Source: Bacillota bacterium (GTDB lineage: Bacteria; Bacillota; Clostridia; Christensenellales; SZUA-584). Taken from it: a DNA stretch of 64,000 bases. Under the pieces are notes generated by a model that worked only from the letters and a program-made list of their open reading frames with translations, did no database searches and had not been told where the DNA came from. The stretch is from contig JAEWRI010000031.1 of the NCBI GenBank assembly GCA_023460085.1, forward strand, positions 1 through 64,000, written 5' to 3'. Positions 17,134-26,772 of the stretch are shown here, in pieces (position 1 is the first letter of the stretch; every line of letters begins with the position of its first letter). The translations under genes were made by a program, and so were the position numbers.

Positions 17134-18148
17134 ATTCGCGGGCGGGCATCTGATAAACGATGCCCGGCGAAGTGAAGCGCGTCTTACGGAGGAGCGCCGT
17201 GCGGTAAGCACCGCGGGCGCGCCTTCGTTTTCTGTGGATTGCGATTGGGCAAGGCAGGCCTTTGAGGACATCGGCGGGGGGCTGTGCCGTCTGCACCTTG
17301 CTGCACTTGACGCGATGGGCATTTCCAGCGCCACGGCGAACGCCTTTTTTGTCAGCACCGCCCGCGCGGTGCACGGCGATATCGCGGGCTTCGAGCAGAA
17401 GCTATGCGCGCTGATGGACTGCTGCCGCGAAGGGCTGCTGCCGTTTGACGCGGAAGCGGTAGCGCGGTACGTTGTGCCGCTGAAAGCGGGGGGATATCCC
17501 CCCGTGAGCCACAGCGCCGAGTACCGGGAAGCGTATCGGCCCGCATATCGCGTGGTGAGCGCGCGGTATCGCGAGTACATTGAACTATTCCGCCGCATTG
17601 ACGCGCTGCTGTGCAGGCAGGCGTCTGCTGTAGTCGCCATCGACGGGCGCAGCGCGGCGGGCAAAACGACGCTCGCCCGCTGGGCAGGCGAGGTGTACGG
17701 CGCGAACGTGTTTCACATGGACGATTATTTCCTTCCGCGGGAGCGGAAGACGGAGCAGCGCCTTGCGGAGCCGGGCGGCAACGTGGATTATGAGCGCTTC
17801 GCGGCAGAGGTAATGGCGGGTATACAAAGCGGCGCAGAATTCACCTGGCGCGCCTACGACTGCCATACCGGTACGCTGGGACTGCCAGCAAAAGCGGCGC
17901 CGGCGCGGCTCAGCATCGTCGAAGGCGCCTACAGTTTGCATCCTTCTCTGGCGGACCGTTATGATATCAAGGTTTTTCTGGACGTCGAAGCGAACGAACA
18001 AAGCCGCCGCATCCTTGCGCGAAACGGTGAGGCGATGCATGCGCGCTTTATCCATGAGTGGATTCCGCTGGAGGAGAGTTACATAGCGGCGGTTGGGCTG
18101 CCGTACAGCGAAAGCCTTGTTTTTAAATCGGAAAGCAGACAGCAGTAA
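17060..18148 (+). CDS. Two-domain protein: uncharacterised N-terminal domain plus uridine-kinase-like P-loop kinase
   Basis: 362 residues. Residues 1-~180 form a domain with a conserved-looking start (DLVKLIYQSEFAGGHLI). Residues 190-362 are a P-loop kinase with Walker A GRSAAGKT (196-203), the HMDDYF acidic motif and a phosphoacceptor region (YDCHTGTLGL), like uridine or pantothenate kinases. The likely role is ATP-dependent phosphorylation of a nucleoside or vitamin brought in by the overlapping ECF S component. The start is unclear: TTG 17060 is the most upstream; nearby CTG codons sit better behind AAAGGA. Confidence 0.8.
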   Translation: MLLSHFRRYPQMQIADLVKLIYQSEFAGGHLINDARRSEARLTEERRAVSTAGAPSFSVDCDWARQAFEDIGGGLCRLHLAALDAMGISSATANAFFVSTARAVHGDIAGFEQKLCALMDCCREGLLPFDAEAVARYVVPLKAGGYPPVSHSAEYREAYRPAYRVVSARYREYIELFRRIDALLCRQASAVVAIDGRSAAGKTTLARWAGEVYGANVFHMDDYFLPRERKTEQRLAEPGGNVDYERFAAEVMAGIQSGAEFTWRAYDCHTGTLGLPAKAAPARLSIVEGAYSLHPSLADRYDIKVFLDVEANEQSRRILARNGEAMHARFIHEWIPLEESYIAAVGLPYSESLVFKSESRQQ

Positions 18149-18178
18149 GCCGATGCCAACGCACGCAACACGAAAAGT

Positions 18179-18946
18179 TTATCGTACGGCGATCAGAAAC
18201 AGCCGCGGAAAGCGGAAAAGTATGTCGCCGTTTTTTTGTATGGGATACGCCGCGGCGACGCGCTTAAAGACATCGTGCTCAAAGGCGGGGCGTTCCGCTT
18301 CGGACAACAGGGACAGGTATGGCCGCAGACCCGTTCCGCGGTACCATTCCATAATGTCTTCGTGGGAGTGCATCGTATGAAAATAGGTGGTCTCCCACAG
18401 AGAAACCGAGGAAGCGGCGGCTGTGAGAATATCGTAGTATTCGCCGGGTGTCAGCGTATAAAATACGCGCGGCGTGCGTCCGCTCAGCCATATGGCGGAA
18501 ACCTCCGTGATGATGCGGTGGATGGGCTCGTCAAAGTTATGCGGGATCTGCACCGCCAGCGTTCCGCCCGTTCGCAGCAGGCCCAGCATGCGGGAGATCA
18601 GCGCCGGATGATCCGGAACCCATTGTATGCACGCGTTGGAGAAGACCACATCGAAATCCGTGCCCAGCGTCTCCAGTTCAGTGGCGGCATCGCAGCATGC
18701 GAACTCCAGCTCCGGGTAAGCGGCCCGTGCCTCGTCAATCATTTCGTGTGAATTGTCAATGCCCAAAACGCGCGCTTCCGGAAACCGGCGCGCAAGCACC
18801 GCGGTGCTGTTGCCCGGGCCGCATCCGATATCCACGATGCGCCGCGGCGTATCCGTCGGAATGCGGGCCGCAAGGTCGGCCGCGGGCCGCGTGCGTTCGT
18901 CGGCGAATTTAAGGTACTGTTTCGCGTTCCATGCAGCCATACGCAT
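18179..18946 (-). CDS. tam: Trans-aconitate 2-methyltransferase-like SAM-dependent methyltransferase
   Basis: 255 residues. The N-terminus WNAKQYLKFADERTRPAADLAARI is the signature of the Tam family, followed by the SAM-binding loop VDIGCGPGNSTAVL and the acidic GIDNSHEMI. Tam methylates trans-aconitate, a spontaneous inhibitor derived from cis-aconitate. The start overlaps the stop of the ZIP transporter gene (TAATG), so the two are translated together. A second ATG two codons on is possible. Confidence 0.85.
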   Translation of the reverse strand: MRMAAWNAKQYLKFADERTRPAADLAARIPTDTPRRIVDIGCGPGNSTAVLARRFPEARVLGIDNSHEMIDEARAAYPELEFACCDAATELETLGTDFDVVFSNACIQWVPDHPALISRMLGLLRTGGTLAVQIPHNFDEPIHRIITEVSAIWLSGRTPRVFYTLTPGEYYDILTAAASSVSLWETTYFHTMHSHEDIMEWYRGTGLRPYLSLLSEAERPAFEHDVFKRVAAAYPIQKNGDILFRFPRLFLIAVR

Positions 18947-19749
18947 TACCCCAGCGCCACGTCGAGTATCATCATTACGGCGAAGCCTGCCATGCAGCCC
19001 AGCGTGGAGATGTCTGTGTTGGAACCCGGCTGCTGCGCTTCGGGAATGAGCTCTTCCACAACGACGTAGATCATTGCGCCCGCCGCGAATGCCAGCGCGT
19101 AGGGGAGCAGCGAACCCATCGAGCCGACAGCCAGCACGCCGATGACGGCGGCTATGGGCTCCACGATGCCCGAAGCCTGTCCGTAGAAAAACGCCTTGGA
19201 GCGCGAAAAGCCTTCGCGCCGCAGCGGGATAGAGACCGCCGCGCCTTCGGGAAAGTTTTGCAGCCCGATTCCCAGTGCCAGCACCATTGCCCCCGCCAAG
19301 GTCGCGGAAGATTGCCCGTACGCTGCCGCGCCGAAGGCTACGCCAACCGCGAGTCCTTCGGGAATATTATGCAGCGTGATGGCCAGCACCAGCAGCACGC
19401 TGCGCTGCCAGCTTGTCTTGACGCCTTCGGCCTTGCTGCGGTCTTCGCCCATGTGTAAATGCGGCAGCAGCTTGTCCACCAGATATAAGAACAGCCCGCC
19501 CACAAGGAAGCCGATGGCCGCGACGAGCCAGGCGGGCGTTGGGCCGCCTTCTGCCATCTCGATGGCCGGGGCCAGCAAAGACCAGAAGCTCGCGGCAATC
19601 ATGACGCCCGAAGCAAAGCCCAGCATGCCGTTAAGCACGCGTCTGTTGATGGTTTTAAAGAAAAATACCAGTGCTGCGCCCAGCGCCGTTACGCCCCAGG
19701 TGAACAGCGTTGCCAGCAGTGCCTGCAATACCGGCGGAAAATTGCCCAT
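18946..19749 (-). CDS. ZIP family divalent metal transporter
   Basis: 267 residues and eight membrane helices. The metal-binding motifs HNIPEG and LQNFPEG in helices 4 and 5 are intact, as in GufA/ZupT-like importers of zinc, manganese or iron. The central loop HLHMGED is His-rich. First gene of a two-gene unit with tam. Which metal and which regulator are not visible. Confidence 0.9.
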   Translation of the reverse strand: MGNFPPVLQALLATLFTWGVTALGAALVFFFKTINRRVLNGMLGFASGVMIAASFWSLLAPAIEMAEGGPTPAWLVAAIGFLVGGLFLYLVDKLLPHLHMGEDRSKAEGVKTSWQRSVLLVLAITLHNIPEGLAVGVAFGAAAYGQSSATLAGAMVLALGIGLQNFPEGAAVSIPLRREGFSRSKAFFYGQASGIVEPIAAVIGVLAVGSMGSLLPYALAFAAGAMIYVVVEELIPEAQQPGSNTDISTLGCMAGFAVMMILDVALG

Positions 19750-19793
19750 TTCCAGCTTTCCTTTCCCCTGCGTTATGATGGTATTGTATCATC

Positions 19794-19823
19794 GGCGGTG
19801 AGGGTTTGCCAACCCTCACCGCC
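19794..19823. repeat. Perfect 13-bp inverted repeat between divergent operons
   Basis: GGCGGTGAGGGTT and AACCCTCACCGCC flank TGCC. No T-tract follows on either strand, so it is not a standard terminator. It lies between the ZIP gene and the second germination operon and could be an operator or an RNA hairpin in the 5' leader of either. Confidence 0.75.
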
Positions 19824-19980
19824 CAAAGACGCGGCGCGGCCTACTTCGTTCCACCATGTTTAGTTCGTATTTGCAGCTTATAACCTGACTGAATTGAAAA
19901 AATGATTTACCGGGATGTTTTTCGTTTTATCTGAAAGGATACGGGCAATAATCGATCCATTACCATTAAGGGAGGCGGGT

Positions 19981-21075
19981 ATGCAAAACAGCGTGTCCAA
20001 CCGTCAGATGACGTTTCTGACATTCCTGGTTTGTACGGCGCTGTCGACGACCACAATCTCCCGTGCGATGGCGCTGAGCGCGGGGCGCGGGGCATGGCTG
20101 ACATTGCTGATAACCTCCGTGCTGTTCGGCGGGATTACGGTACTGATACTTAAACTCAATCAAATGTACGAGGGCAAAGTGCTGTTTGAATACAGCGGAA
20201 TAATCGCGGGAAGAGTTTTGCCCTATATACTCGGTGTTTTTTATGTATTGTATTTTCTGATATTTGATATATCTATTGGCAACACGCTCGCCCAATTGGT
20301 CCATACGCATTTCTTAATCAAAACGCCGGAATGGGCGTTGATATTCATTTTGGTTCCTGTGCTGGGGTACATTGCTTACAAGGGTCTCAACAGAGCAGCC
20401 CGCCTGGTGGAGATTTTTCTGATTTGGTTCCTCATCGTATCGGTCGTCATCTTTATCACCATGATATTTCAGGGCAGATGGAATTACCTGCTGCCTTTGT
20501 TTAATCCGTCCGATGCGGGCAAGTATGTTTTGTCTGTGTGGGATGCATACCCCGCGTTCATGGGCATCGCGGTACTCACCCTGGTGCCGGTAAATAAAAA
20601 GAACCGAAAAGCCTCCACGGCCATGTTTTTTACGATGATTGCGCTGGCGCTATTCTACATTATCGATGTGTACGGATGCTATGCCCTCATTGGCATTCAT
20701 GAGATAACGCACCTCAATTATCCGCTTATCGACGCTGTGCGTCTTATCGAATATCAGCCGATTGAATTTTTTCAGCGTGTCGATATTGTCTATATGACGC
20801 TGGGTTTTATTCGGATATTCATCAGCAAGGGGATTATTTATCTTGCCGCCGTGGAATATCTTTGCAGGATGTTTCCAAAGATAAAACGAATCGTCATTGT
20901 GCTTGTTGTGGGCGCGGTTGTCAGCATCGCCAGCATCGTCTCATTGGGAATTCCCGACGTGCCCGAGGTATTGACCGCCATAACCGAGTATTGCAGCGTG
21001 GCCGCGGCTTTTGTCATACCGATGGCGCTGTTCGTAATTGCAAAGGTGAGGGGACATGGTAAGAAGAACGCTTAA
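19981..21075 (+). CDS. Germinant receptor subunit B (second operon)
   Basis: 364 residues with ten membrane segments. It belongs to the same family as the protein at 11211-12380 (NRQMTFLTFLVCTALSTT start; LGYIAYKGLNRAARLVEIF in the middle). The ATG at 19981 follows GGGAGGCGGGT. First gene of operon B-C-A, overlapping the next gene by 20 nt. Confidence 0.9.
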   Translation: MQNSVSNRQMTFLTFLVCTALSTTTISRAMALSAGRGAWLTLLITSVLFGGITVLILKLNQMYEGKVLFEYSGIIAGRVLPYILGVFYVLYFLIFDISIGNTLAQLVHTHFLIKTPEWALIFILVPVLGYIAYKGLNRAARLVEIFLIWFLIVSVVIFITMIFQGRWNYLLPLFNPSDAGKYVLSVWDAYPAFMGIAVLTLVPVNKKNRKASTAMFFTMIALALFYIIDVYGCYALIGIHEITHLNYPLIDAVRLIEYQPIEFFQRVDIVYMTLGFIRIFISKGIIYLAAVEYLCRMFPKIKRIVIVLVVGAVVSIASIVSLGIPDVPEVLTAITEYCSVAAAFVIPMALFVIAKVRGHGKKNA

Positions 21076-22195
21076 AATACTGCTGGCGGTCGTCATGATT
21101 CTGGCAACAGGAGGCTGCTGGGATGCGATGGACATTGAGGACCGGGATATCAGTACGGCGGTGGTGGTGGACTATCGTGACGGCGAGTATTCGTTTTATG
21201 TGGAGATCGCGGCGATCACCTCCAAGGTGCAGAACATGAAGAGTGAGCAGGGCAGCGCAGACGGCCTGAATACGAACACTATAAAGGCATCGGGCAAAAC
21301 CCTGGCGGAAGCCCGGCTGGAGCTGGACGCGCTGCTTAATAAACCCATTTTTCTGGGCGCCGTGCAGGCGCTGATACTGACGGAGAGCATGGCGGATAAC
21401 GGCATCACGGAATACGCGTACCGAGTGCGGCAGATGATAGACTACCGAAAAATCATGGATGTCGTTGTCACACCGGACAACCCGGAGGACTTTCTGGGTG
21501 TCGTACCTTCCAACGAATCTACCGTGGGGTTTGCGATTGAGGATACACTGGATACCCTCATCGACCTGGGATCGACATTTCACATGTCCATTGCAGATCT
21601 GCTTGAAAAGCTTGCGTCACAAAATCCCGCCTACCTGATTTCAACACTTTCCGTCGTAAACGGACAGATCAAGCTTGTGGGGTATACGGTATTCGAAGGC
21701 GGATATCGCGTGGGGTCTATACCATACGAGGATTCGCAGGGTATTGTTTATATCATGCTGGGACAGGCTAAGGGGACTCCTAAATTCGATTATGTGGTTC
21801 CGGTAGGGGAAGGGCGAATCACCACAGATACGGCCCTAGTTTCGATGGATATTACCCCCCGCTATGAAGATGGCATTGTAAAATTCCAATTGGATATGTG
21901 CTTTGAGGGTATGCCGCTCTATCCTTCCGATAACATTGTCCTCTCGTCCGAGGTAAAGGAGGAATACCGGGAGGCGCTCACCCGGCAGCTTTATGAGGAG
22001 ATTTATCAGACCGTTGCGCTTTCGCAGGAATACGACTGCGATTACCTTTCGTTCAGCGAAACGTTCCGCATCCGGTATCCTGATATTTTTGCCGAGATGA
22101 ATTGGGCGGATGAATTTAAGAAGGCTGAATTTTCAATTAGCGTCAGCGCGGAAATTGTGTCAAACCCGGCGGTGGACTATACCCCTTATGATTGA
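21056..22195 (+). CDS. Germinant receptor subunit C lipoprotein (second operon)
   Basis: 379 residues. Lipobox ATGGC places the lipid-bearing Cys at 21, followed by WDAMDIEDRDI, the usual GerAC beginning. The three-domain GerAC architecture fits the length. The start lies within the end of the B subunit gene behind AGGGGAC, implying coupled translation. Confidence 0.92.
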   Translation: MVRRTLKILLAVVMILATGGCWDAMDIEDRDISTAVVVDYRDGEYSFYVEIAAITSKVQNMKSEQGSADGLNTNTIKASGKTLAEARLELDALLNKPIFLGAVQALILTESMADNGITEYAYRVRQMIDYRKIMDVVVTPDNPEDFLGVVPSNESTVGFAIEDTLDTLIDLGSTFHMSIADLLEKLASQNPAYLISTLSVVNGQIKLVGYTVFEGGYRVGSIPYEDSQGIVYIMLGQAKGTPKFDYVVPVGEGRITTDTALVSMDITPRYEDGIVKFQLDMCFEGMPLYPSDNIVLSSEVKEEYREALTRQLYEEIYQTVALSQEYDCDYLSFSETFRIRYPDIFAEMNWADEFKKAEFSISVSAEIVSNPAVDYTPYD

Positions 22196-22206
22196 GGAGT
22201 GAAGCG

Positions 22207-23664
22207 ATGAGGAAGAACGCGGCGGACGAGCTGGTAGAACAGCTGAAAGCCAGACAATTGGATCTGCAGGTAAAAACGATACCGTATCAGGGCGGGCGGG
22301 CGCATATATGCTATATTGCGCAGCTGGTGGACCGCAAAGCGCTGTCCCAGTTTGTCGTCAAGCCCATGGTGCAGTATTGCGAGGACGGCAGCAGGAGCCT
22401 GGACGCGGAAAAAGTGAACCGCATGCTGTATGTGGACGAGTGCATACTGGGCGGCGACCTTCAGGAGGTGGAATTCAACATACTGAACGGCCAGTCGGTC
22501 ATTCTGTTCAGCAGCGACTCCCGGTTTGTGATTGTCAACTGCAAGAAGGTGGAGCAGCGGAATATTTCCACGCCGGAACTCATGTATTCCTCCCGCGGGC
22601 CAAGAGACGCGTTTGTGGAATCGCTGGATACCAACCTCTCTCTGCTGCGCTACCGGCTGAAGGACGGAAATATTCGCATCGAGAAAAAGGAGGTGGGGGC
22701 GAGGACCAAGTCCACGGTGGCGTTGGTATATCTTTCGGATGTGGCGAATCCGGCGCTTGTCAAAGAGGTGCATAAACGGATAGACGCCATACGGACGGAC
22801 GGCATCTATGAGTCGGGCGAACTCCAACAGTATCTTCGGGACAGAAAAAACGCGTTTTTTCCGCAGATGGGCATGGTGGAGCGTTCTGATATGGCGGTAG
22901 AGAGGCTGTTGGAAGGCAAGGTGATTATTCTGGTGGATGGCAGTTGCATCGCGCTGCAGGCGCCCGTCGTATTTGCAGAGCTGCTGCAGGCGTGCGATGA
23001 TCGGTATGAAAATAAATATTTTGGTATGTTCATGCGCATCATCCGGTACATTGCGGTGATGTTCTCCGTGTCGCTGACGGCGTTCTATGTTGCGCTTGCC
23101 GAATTCCACACGGATACCATGCCCGCGAGCTACATTGTAACCTTTGCGCAGATGCGCTCCCGCGCGCCGTTTTCAGCGTTCATCGCGGTGCTGTCTGTTG
23201 AGCTGATTGTGGAGCTTATCCGGGAGGCGTTGCTGCGCGTGCCGGTCAAAATCGGTTCCGCCATCGCGATCGTCGGTGCCATTATCATCGGGCAGGCGGC
23301 GACTACCTCCGGAGTATATACACCGCTGCTGCTGATACTGACGTCCATTTCCTTTCTTGCCACGTTTGCGCTTCCAGACTCCACATTGGCGAACCCGCTT
23401 CGCATTTTAAAATTTCTTACCATTATATTAACCGGCTTCTTTGGGTTCTTCGGGTTTTCGCTGGCCATCACGCTGATTCTCTCCATGCTCGTCTCGGTGG
23501 ACAGCTTTGGCGTGCCGTACATGGCCCCGTGGGCTCCATTCAATGGGTATGATACCCTGAAGACCTTGATATTCAGCAAGCGTACCTCTCCGAAGCGGCA
23601 GCAATACATGCGCGACAAGGACGATACCCGCGCTCCCAACGGTAAAAAAAATAAAGGTAAATAG
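22207..23664 (+). CDS. Germinant receptor subunit A (second operon)
   Basis: 485 residues. The soluble N-terminal half is followed by membrane helices carrying the family hallmarks IGSAIAIVGAIIIGQAATTSGVY and SVDSFGVPYMAPWAPF. The ATG at 22207 follows GAGGAGTGAAGC. The C-terminus is very basic (residues ~465-485, many Lys). Last gene of the B-C-A operon; no D-type gene accompanies this receptor here. Confidence 0.92.
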   Translation: MRKNAADELVEQLKARQLDLQVKTIPYQGGRAHICYIAQLVDRKALSQFVVKPMVQYCEDGSRSLDAEKVNRMLYVDECILGGDLQEVEFNILNGQSVILFSSDSRFVIVNCKKVEQRNISTPELMYSSRGPRDAFVESLDTNLSLLRYRLKDGNIRIEKKEVGARTKSTVALVYLSDVANPALVKEVHKRIDAIRTDGIYESGELQQYLRDRKNAFFPQMGMVERSDMAVERLLEGKVIILVDGSCIALQAPVVFAELLQACDDRYENKYFGMFMRIIRYIAVMFSVSLTAFYVALAEFHTDTMPASYIVTFAQMRSRAPFSAFIAVLSVELIVELIREALLRVPVKIGSAIAIVGAIIIGQAATTSGVYTPLLLILTSISFLATFALPDSTLANPLRILKFLTIILTGFFGFFGFSLAITLILSMLVSVDSFGVPYMAPWAPFNGYDTLKTLIFSKRTSPKRQQYMRDKDDTRAPNGKKNKGK

Positions 23665-24592
23665 GCTGTCTGCAGGCTCATTCGCTATAGCGGCATCACC
23701 GGTAAGGCGGGGAGAGATTCTCAATCATGATGTGTGCCGGTACGTTACGGGGAGTTTGGTATTTGAAGAACCAACAGGTAGAAATGAAAGGCAGTTGCCC
23801 GAACCCTGGCGGCGGAGTAAACAGGTCTGCGCATAACGGACAGAGAAAAGGACTAGCAGATTGCGAACGCTGCTAGCCCGATACCCGCGTGCTGATGAAC
23901 TGTTTTATTCAAACAGGCACAGCGGATGTTTCTTATTGATTGACGATATTAACCGGTGTTCCGAGTATAAATTGTTTGAGATTGTCCACGGCAATATTCA
24001 TCAGACGCTGACAGTCTATAGAATTTTACTGGCAATGAACTGTTTGCAACAAATGTTAACGGCTTTTTGTTTCCATCAATTAAAAAAGGAGGACAAAATA
24101 TCATGAAGAGCAGTGTCAGTAATATAAAACTGACGTCAGTTGACGAGTTGTTCAAAACAGATGAAACAAGGGCGGATGAAATGCCATTGCGATTGGATTT
24201 CCCTCTCAGACTCTCCCCCTATATACCTGCCGGAAAATAATTACCAGCCGGGAAAAAGATAATAGGTTCAGTAGAGGGACGGAGAGAGGAAAGTGAATTG
24301 CCCAGATATCACACGGAATGTTTCCTAACTCGATAAGTTGAAATACAATAAAGGAAGTAAATAAAATCGGAAAGGGAGAAGCTGCGAATGCCAAAACCAT
24401 AGCTAATAAACGGTAAGCGCTTCGGTTACCACGACTGGCACTGTTGTCTTCAGCAATTATCAAAGAGATACCGAATACAGATGAATGATGTAAAAAATGC
24501 TTAAATATGTTGTGCGGTTTAGTTGAGCGAGAAAAAAGAAACTCACTTTTTCTATGGTGATCTCATATACATGCGTTAGCTCGCTGCAGCTA
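23665..24592. other. Gene-poor region of ~930 bp, probable mobile-element scar
   Basis: Composition shifts toward AT compared with the flanks, and no full-length gene is supported. The only recognisable content is a ParB-like fragment (24103-24240). Short open frames at 23861-24106 (plus) and 24206-24463 (minus) show no recognisable motif. No terminal inverted repeats or transposase fragment were seen. Confidence 0.5.
24103..24240 (+). pseudogene. ParB-like N-terminal fragment (45 codons)
   Basis: Reads MKSSVSNIKLTSVDELF, then KTDETRADE, before departing into a short unrelated end and a TAA. The start resembles ParB/Spo0J-type proteins carried by conjugative elements, whose N-terminus has a similar LxSxDELF segment before the ParB nuclease-like domain. 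The rest of that domain is missing. AAAGGAGG lies 11 nt before the ATG. Probably a truncated remnant; expression as a short peptide cannot be excluded. Confidence 0.5.
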
Positions 24593-25333
24593 CTAACCGT
24601 TTTTTCCAATCAGCCAGGTTTCAATAATATGGACAAACTCCTCCGGCCGTAGCGAAGGGATATCATGTGCGTGATCCGTCAGAATGCGCGCTGTGCAAAG
24701 CGGGTTGCGCTTTTGCAGTTCCAGAACGGAGTCCTTCATGATGCGCGGCTCTTTCTCTCCACAGAGCGCCAGCATTGGCAGGGCAAGTGAAGCAAAGGCC
24801 GGATAACTTTCGATATCCACGCCATCCTGAATCACCCGGTGCATATAATCCCGCTGGGTCCGGCGTACGTAGGAAAGGTGTGCTTGCGTTTGCGCTTCGT
24901 CCAACCCAAGCCGCCTGCAGTATTGCCTGTTAAACCATAAACTGCGCTCCAAAGGCGCGGTCAGTATCAGCATGCGCGATATCTTTCTCACTTCGCGCTC
25001 AGGCTTGAGTATCCAAGGGCTGACCATGACCGCACTGCTGATACGCTGCGGCACCGCGCAGACGATGGGGATGATAAGCTGCGCGCCCAGCGAAAATCCG
25101 ACCAGTGTAACGGTGGGCTTGCCCAAAGTGCCGATCAGCTCCAGCACGCCATCTACGCATGCCCTGAGGGAATATTCGCTGTCGCTTTCCTCGCCTGTTC
25201 CCGGCAGATGGGGAATAATAAGATGGAATCTGTCCTGAAAGCCATATTGCCGGGCGAAAGAAAAGACCTCGCCAGCACCGTTCAGAAAAATGATCGCAGG
25301 GGCTTTCGGATCGCCCAAGGAATCGTAGAACAT
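24593..25333 (-). CDS. Alpha/beta hydrolase
   Basis: 246 residues with the nucleophile elbow GFSLG (Ser81), the early FLNGAGE oxyanion region and a late catalytic His in DHAHDIPS. The substrate is unknown. It follows the M14 peptidase gene at a 17-nt gap on the same strand, so it is probably the last gene of the peptide-use operon. Confidence 0.82.
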   Translation of the reverse strand: MFYDSLGDPKAPAIIFLNGAGEVFSFARQYGFQDRFHLIIPHLPGTGEESDSEYSLRACVDGVLELIGTLGKPTVTLVGFSLGAQLIIPIVCAVPQRISSAVMVSPWILKPEREVRKISRMLILTAPLERSLWFNRQYCRRLGLDEAQTQAHLSYVRRTQRDYMHRVIQDGVDIESYPAFASLALPMLALCGEKEPRIMKDSVLELQKRNPLCTARILTDHAHDIPSLRPEEFVHIIETWLIGKNG

Positions 25334-25350
25334 ACCATTTGCTCCTTCAG

Positions 25351-26739
25351 TTAATCAGGCTGCCCTGCATTGATTGCCTGCGCAGCAATCAGGCCGCTTT
25401 CAAGCTGGATTCCCACCAGCTTCCGGATCGGGATAACGGAATAGTTGAGCTGTGTTTCCAGCCATCCGCTGATGCGTTTCAGCTCCGCATACGCTTCCAC
25501 ACTGACCGCGAGCAGGTTTGCAAGTTCGACATCGCTCAGAGCCCTTTGAGTATTCTCGCGTTCATACTCGGGCATGCGCACCAGAAGGCCGATCTGGAGC
25601 ATACCGTAAAATTCCGAGGCATAGAGGTTATCGAATACCTCGCAGCGTTTTGCCTTTTCCAGCAGCGCGGGGTTTGTTTTTGCCCAGGCTTCCTTCGCCT
25701 CGAACTCCTGTTCACCCATCGACAGGAAATCGCTGAGAGCACGATAGAAGGGGTTGCTATCCGAGAGCAGCGGCTTTATCCGTTCCAGTCTTTCCCGAAC
25801 AAACCGTGCATTCCTTTTCCATATCCCGCAGCCCTGTATTATCGCTTCGCGACGTACCTGGTCTGTCTCGGCAATGTCGTCCACCATGCCGTCATAGAAA
25901 TAGGGAAGTTCGCTGACCAGCCCGAAGGCATTGCCGAAACGCCGGGCGTAGCCCATGCTTGAAGCGCCGAACCGAATGGCTTCTTCCGGACGGCCGGGAG
26001 CGAACTTCTCGTAAAAGTCGTAACTTTGCTCCACCGTTATCAGGGAATACACAGCCGGACTGATCGCTCGCGCGTAGGGGACCTCAGGCTCGCCAAGCTG
26101 CAGGGGTACTCCTGCGCGCTGTGCCAGCGCAGGAAGCTTATCGTATACGGGCTTTAAGTCGTGCGTCATATACCAGAAGGCGCCGCCGAAGCCTGCGTTA
26201 TGCAGCGAATAGATGAATTCAGGCTGCGTTTGCTCAATAACACGCATCAGCGCCTGCGTTTCCGGAAGCGGTTTATCAAAATGCAGTGCCTTATAATCCA
26301 CCGGAAATGTCCACTCCACCTGATCCTGCATGGCGGGACGGTAATAATTGCGCGCGTATTGATACAGCGTGAAAGGCCCTTTAAACCAGCCTTCGTTCAA
26401 CCGGGTGCCTTCGATATCGATACATTTGATGATATACCATGTGAAGTTCAACTGGTCTCTCAGAATATCATTTTGGGCGAGCTCACGGCTGAGAAACTCC
26501 AGCATCATGGCGCCGATTGGCTCGTTGGGATGCGGACAACCGAACATCAGCGCGTTCCTAGCCCCTTTGCCTATTTTAATACATAAAACAGGGTGACCTT
26601 TACCCGTGACGCCTGCCTCAAACACCTCGACAACCCCGGGGAATTCTTCCGCCAGCGCACGGGTGCTGGCGTCCAGCTCATCCACAGTTAAGAAATGCGT
26701 ATAATCCGGTATACGCTGCAATATCGCTTGAATATCCAT
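25351..26739 (-). CDS. M14 family zinc carboxypeptidase-like protein
   Basis: 462 residues. The zinc ligand pair H70 and E73 is seen in CPHPNEPIGAMML, and the third ligand His in IYSLHNAGFGG. This matches the M14 catalytic domain, with a C-terminal extension of ~200 residues lacking known motifs. No signal peptide, so cytoplasmic. It lies directly downstream of a complete oligopeptide transporter, consistent with trimming imported peptides. Confidence 0.82.
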   Translation of the reverse strand: MDIQAILQRIPDYTHFLTVDELDASTRALAEEFPGVVEVFEAGVTGKGHPVLCIKIGKGARNALMFGCPHPNEPIGAMMLEFLSRELAQNDILRDQLNFTWYIIKCIDIEGTRLNEGWFKGPFTLYQYARNYYRPAMQDQVEWTFPVDYKALHFDKPLPETQALMRVIEQTQPEFIYSLHNAGFGGAFWYMTHDLKPVYDKLPALAQRAGVPLQLGEPEVPYARAISPAVYSLITVEQSYDFYEKFAPGRPEEAIRFGASSMGYARRFGNAFGLVSELPYFYDGMVDDIAETDQVRREAIIQGCGIWKRNARFVRERLERIKPLLSDSNPFYRALSDFLSMGEQEFEAKEAWAKTNPALLEKAKRCEVFDNLYASEFYGMLQIGLLVRMPEYERENTQRALSDVELANLLAVSVEAYAELKRISGWLETQLNYSVIPIRKLVGIQLESGLIAAQAINAGQPD

Positions 26740-26772
26740 AGGTGCTCCTTTTTGCCGAACTGAAAAGATTAT

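Noticed and set aside
22186..23109. Long minus-strand frame (307 codons) opposite the second GerA-type gene
   Set aside because: Antisense shadow of a well-supported gene; composition is rich in Arg/His/Gln, with no motif and no ribosome site.
23861..24106. Plus-strand frame of 81 codons before the ParB-like fragment
   Set aside because: No motif, no clear start site, odd composition; likely chance in an AT-richer stretch.
24206..24463. Minus-strand hydrophobic frame of 85 codons
   Set aside because: No ribosome site or family match; overlaps the ParB-like fragment. Kept only as part of the gene-poor region.
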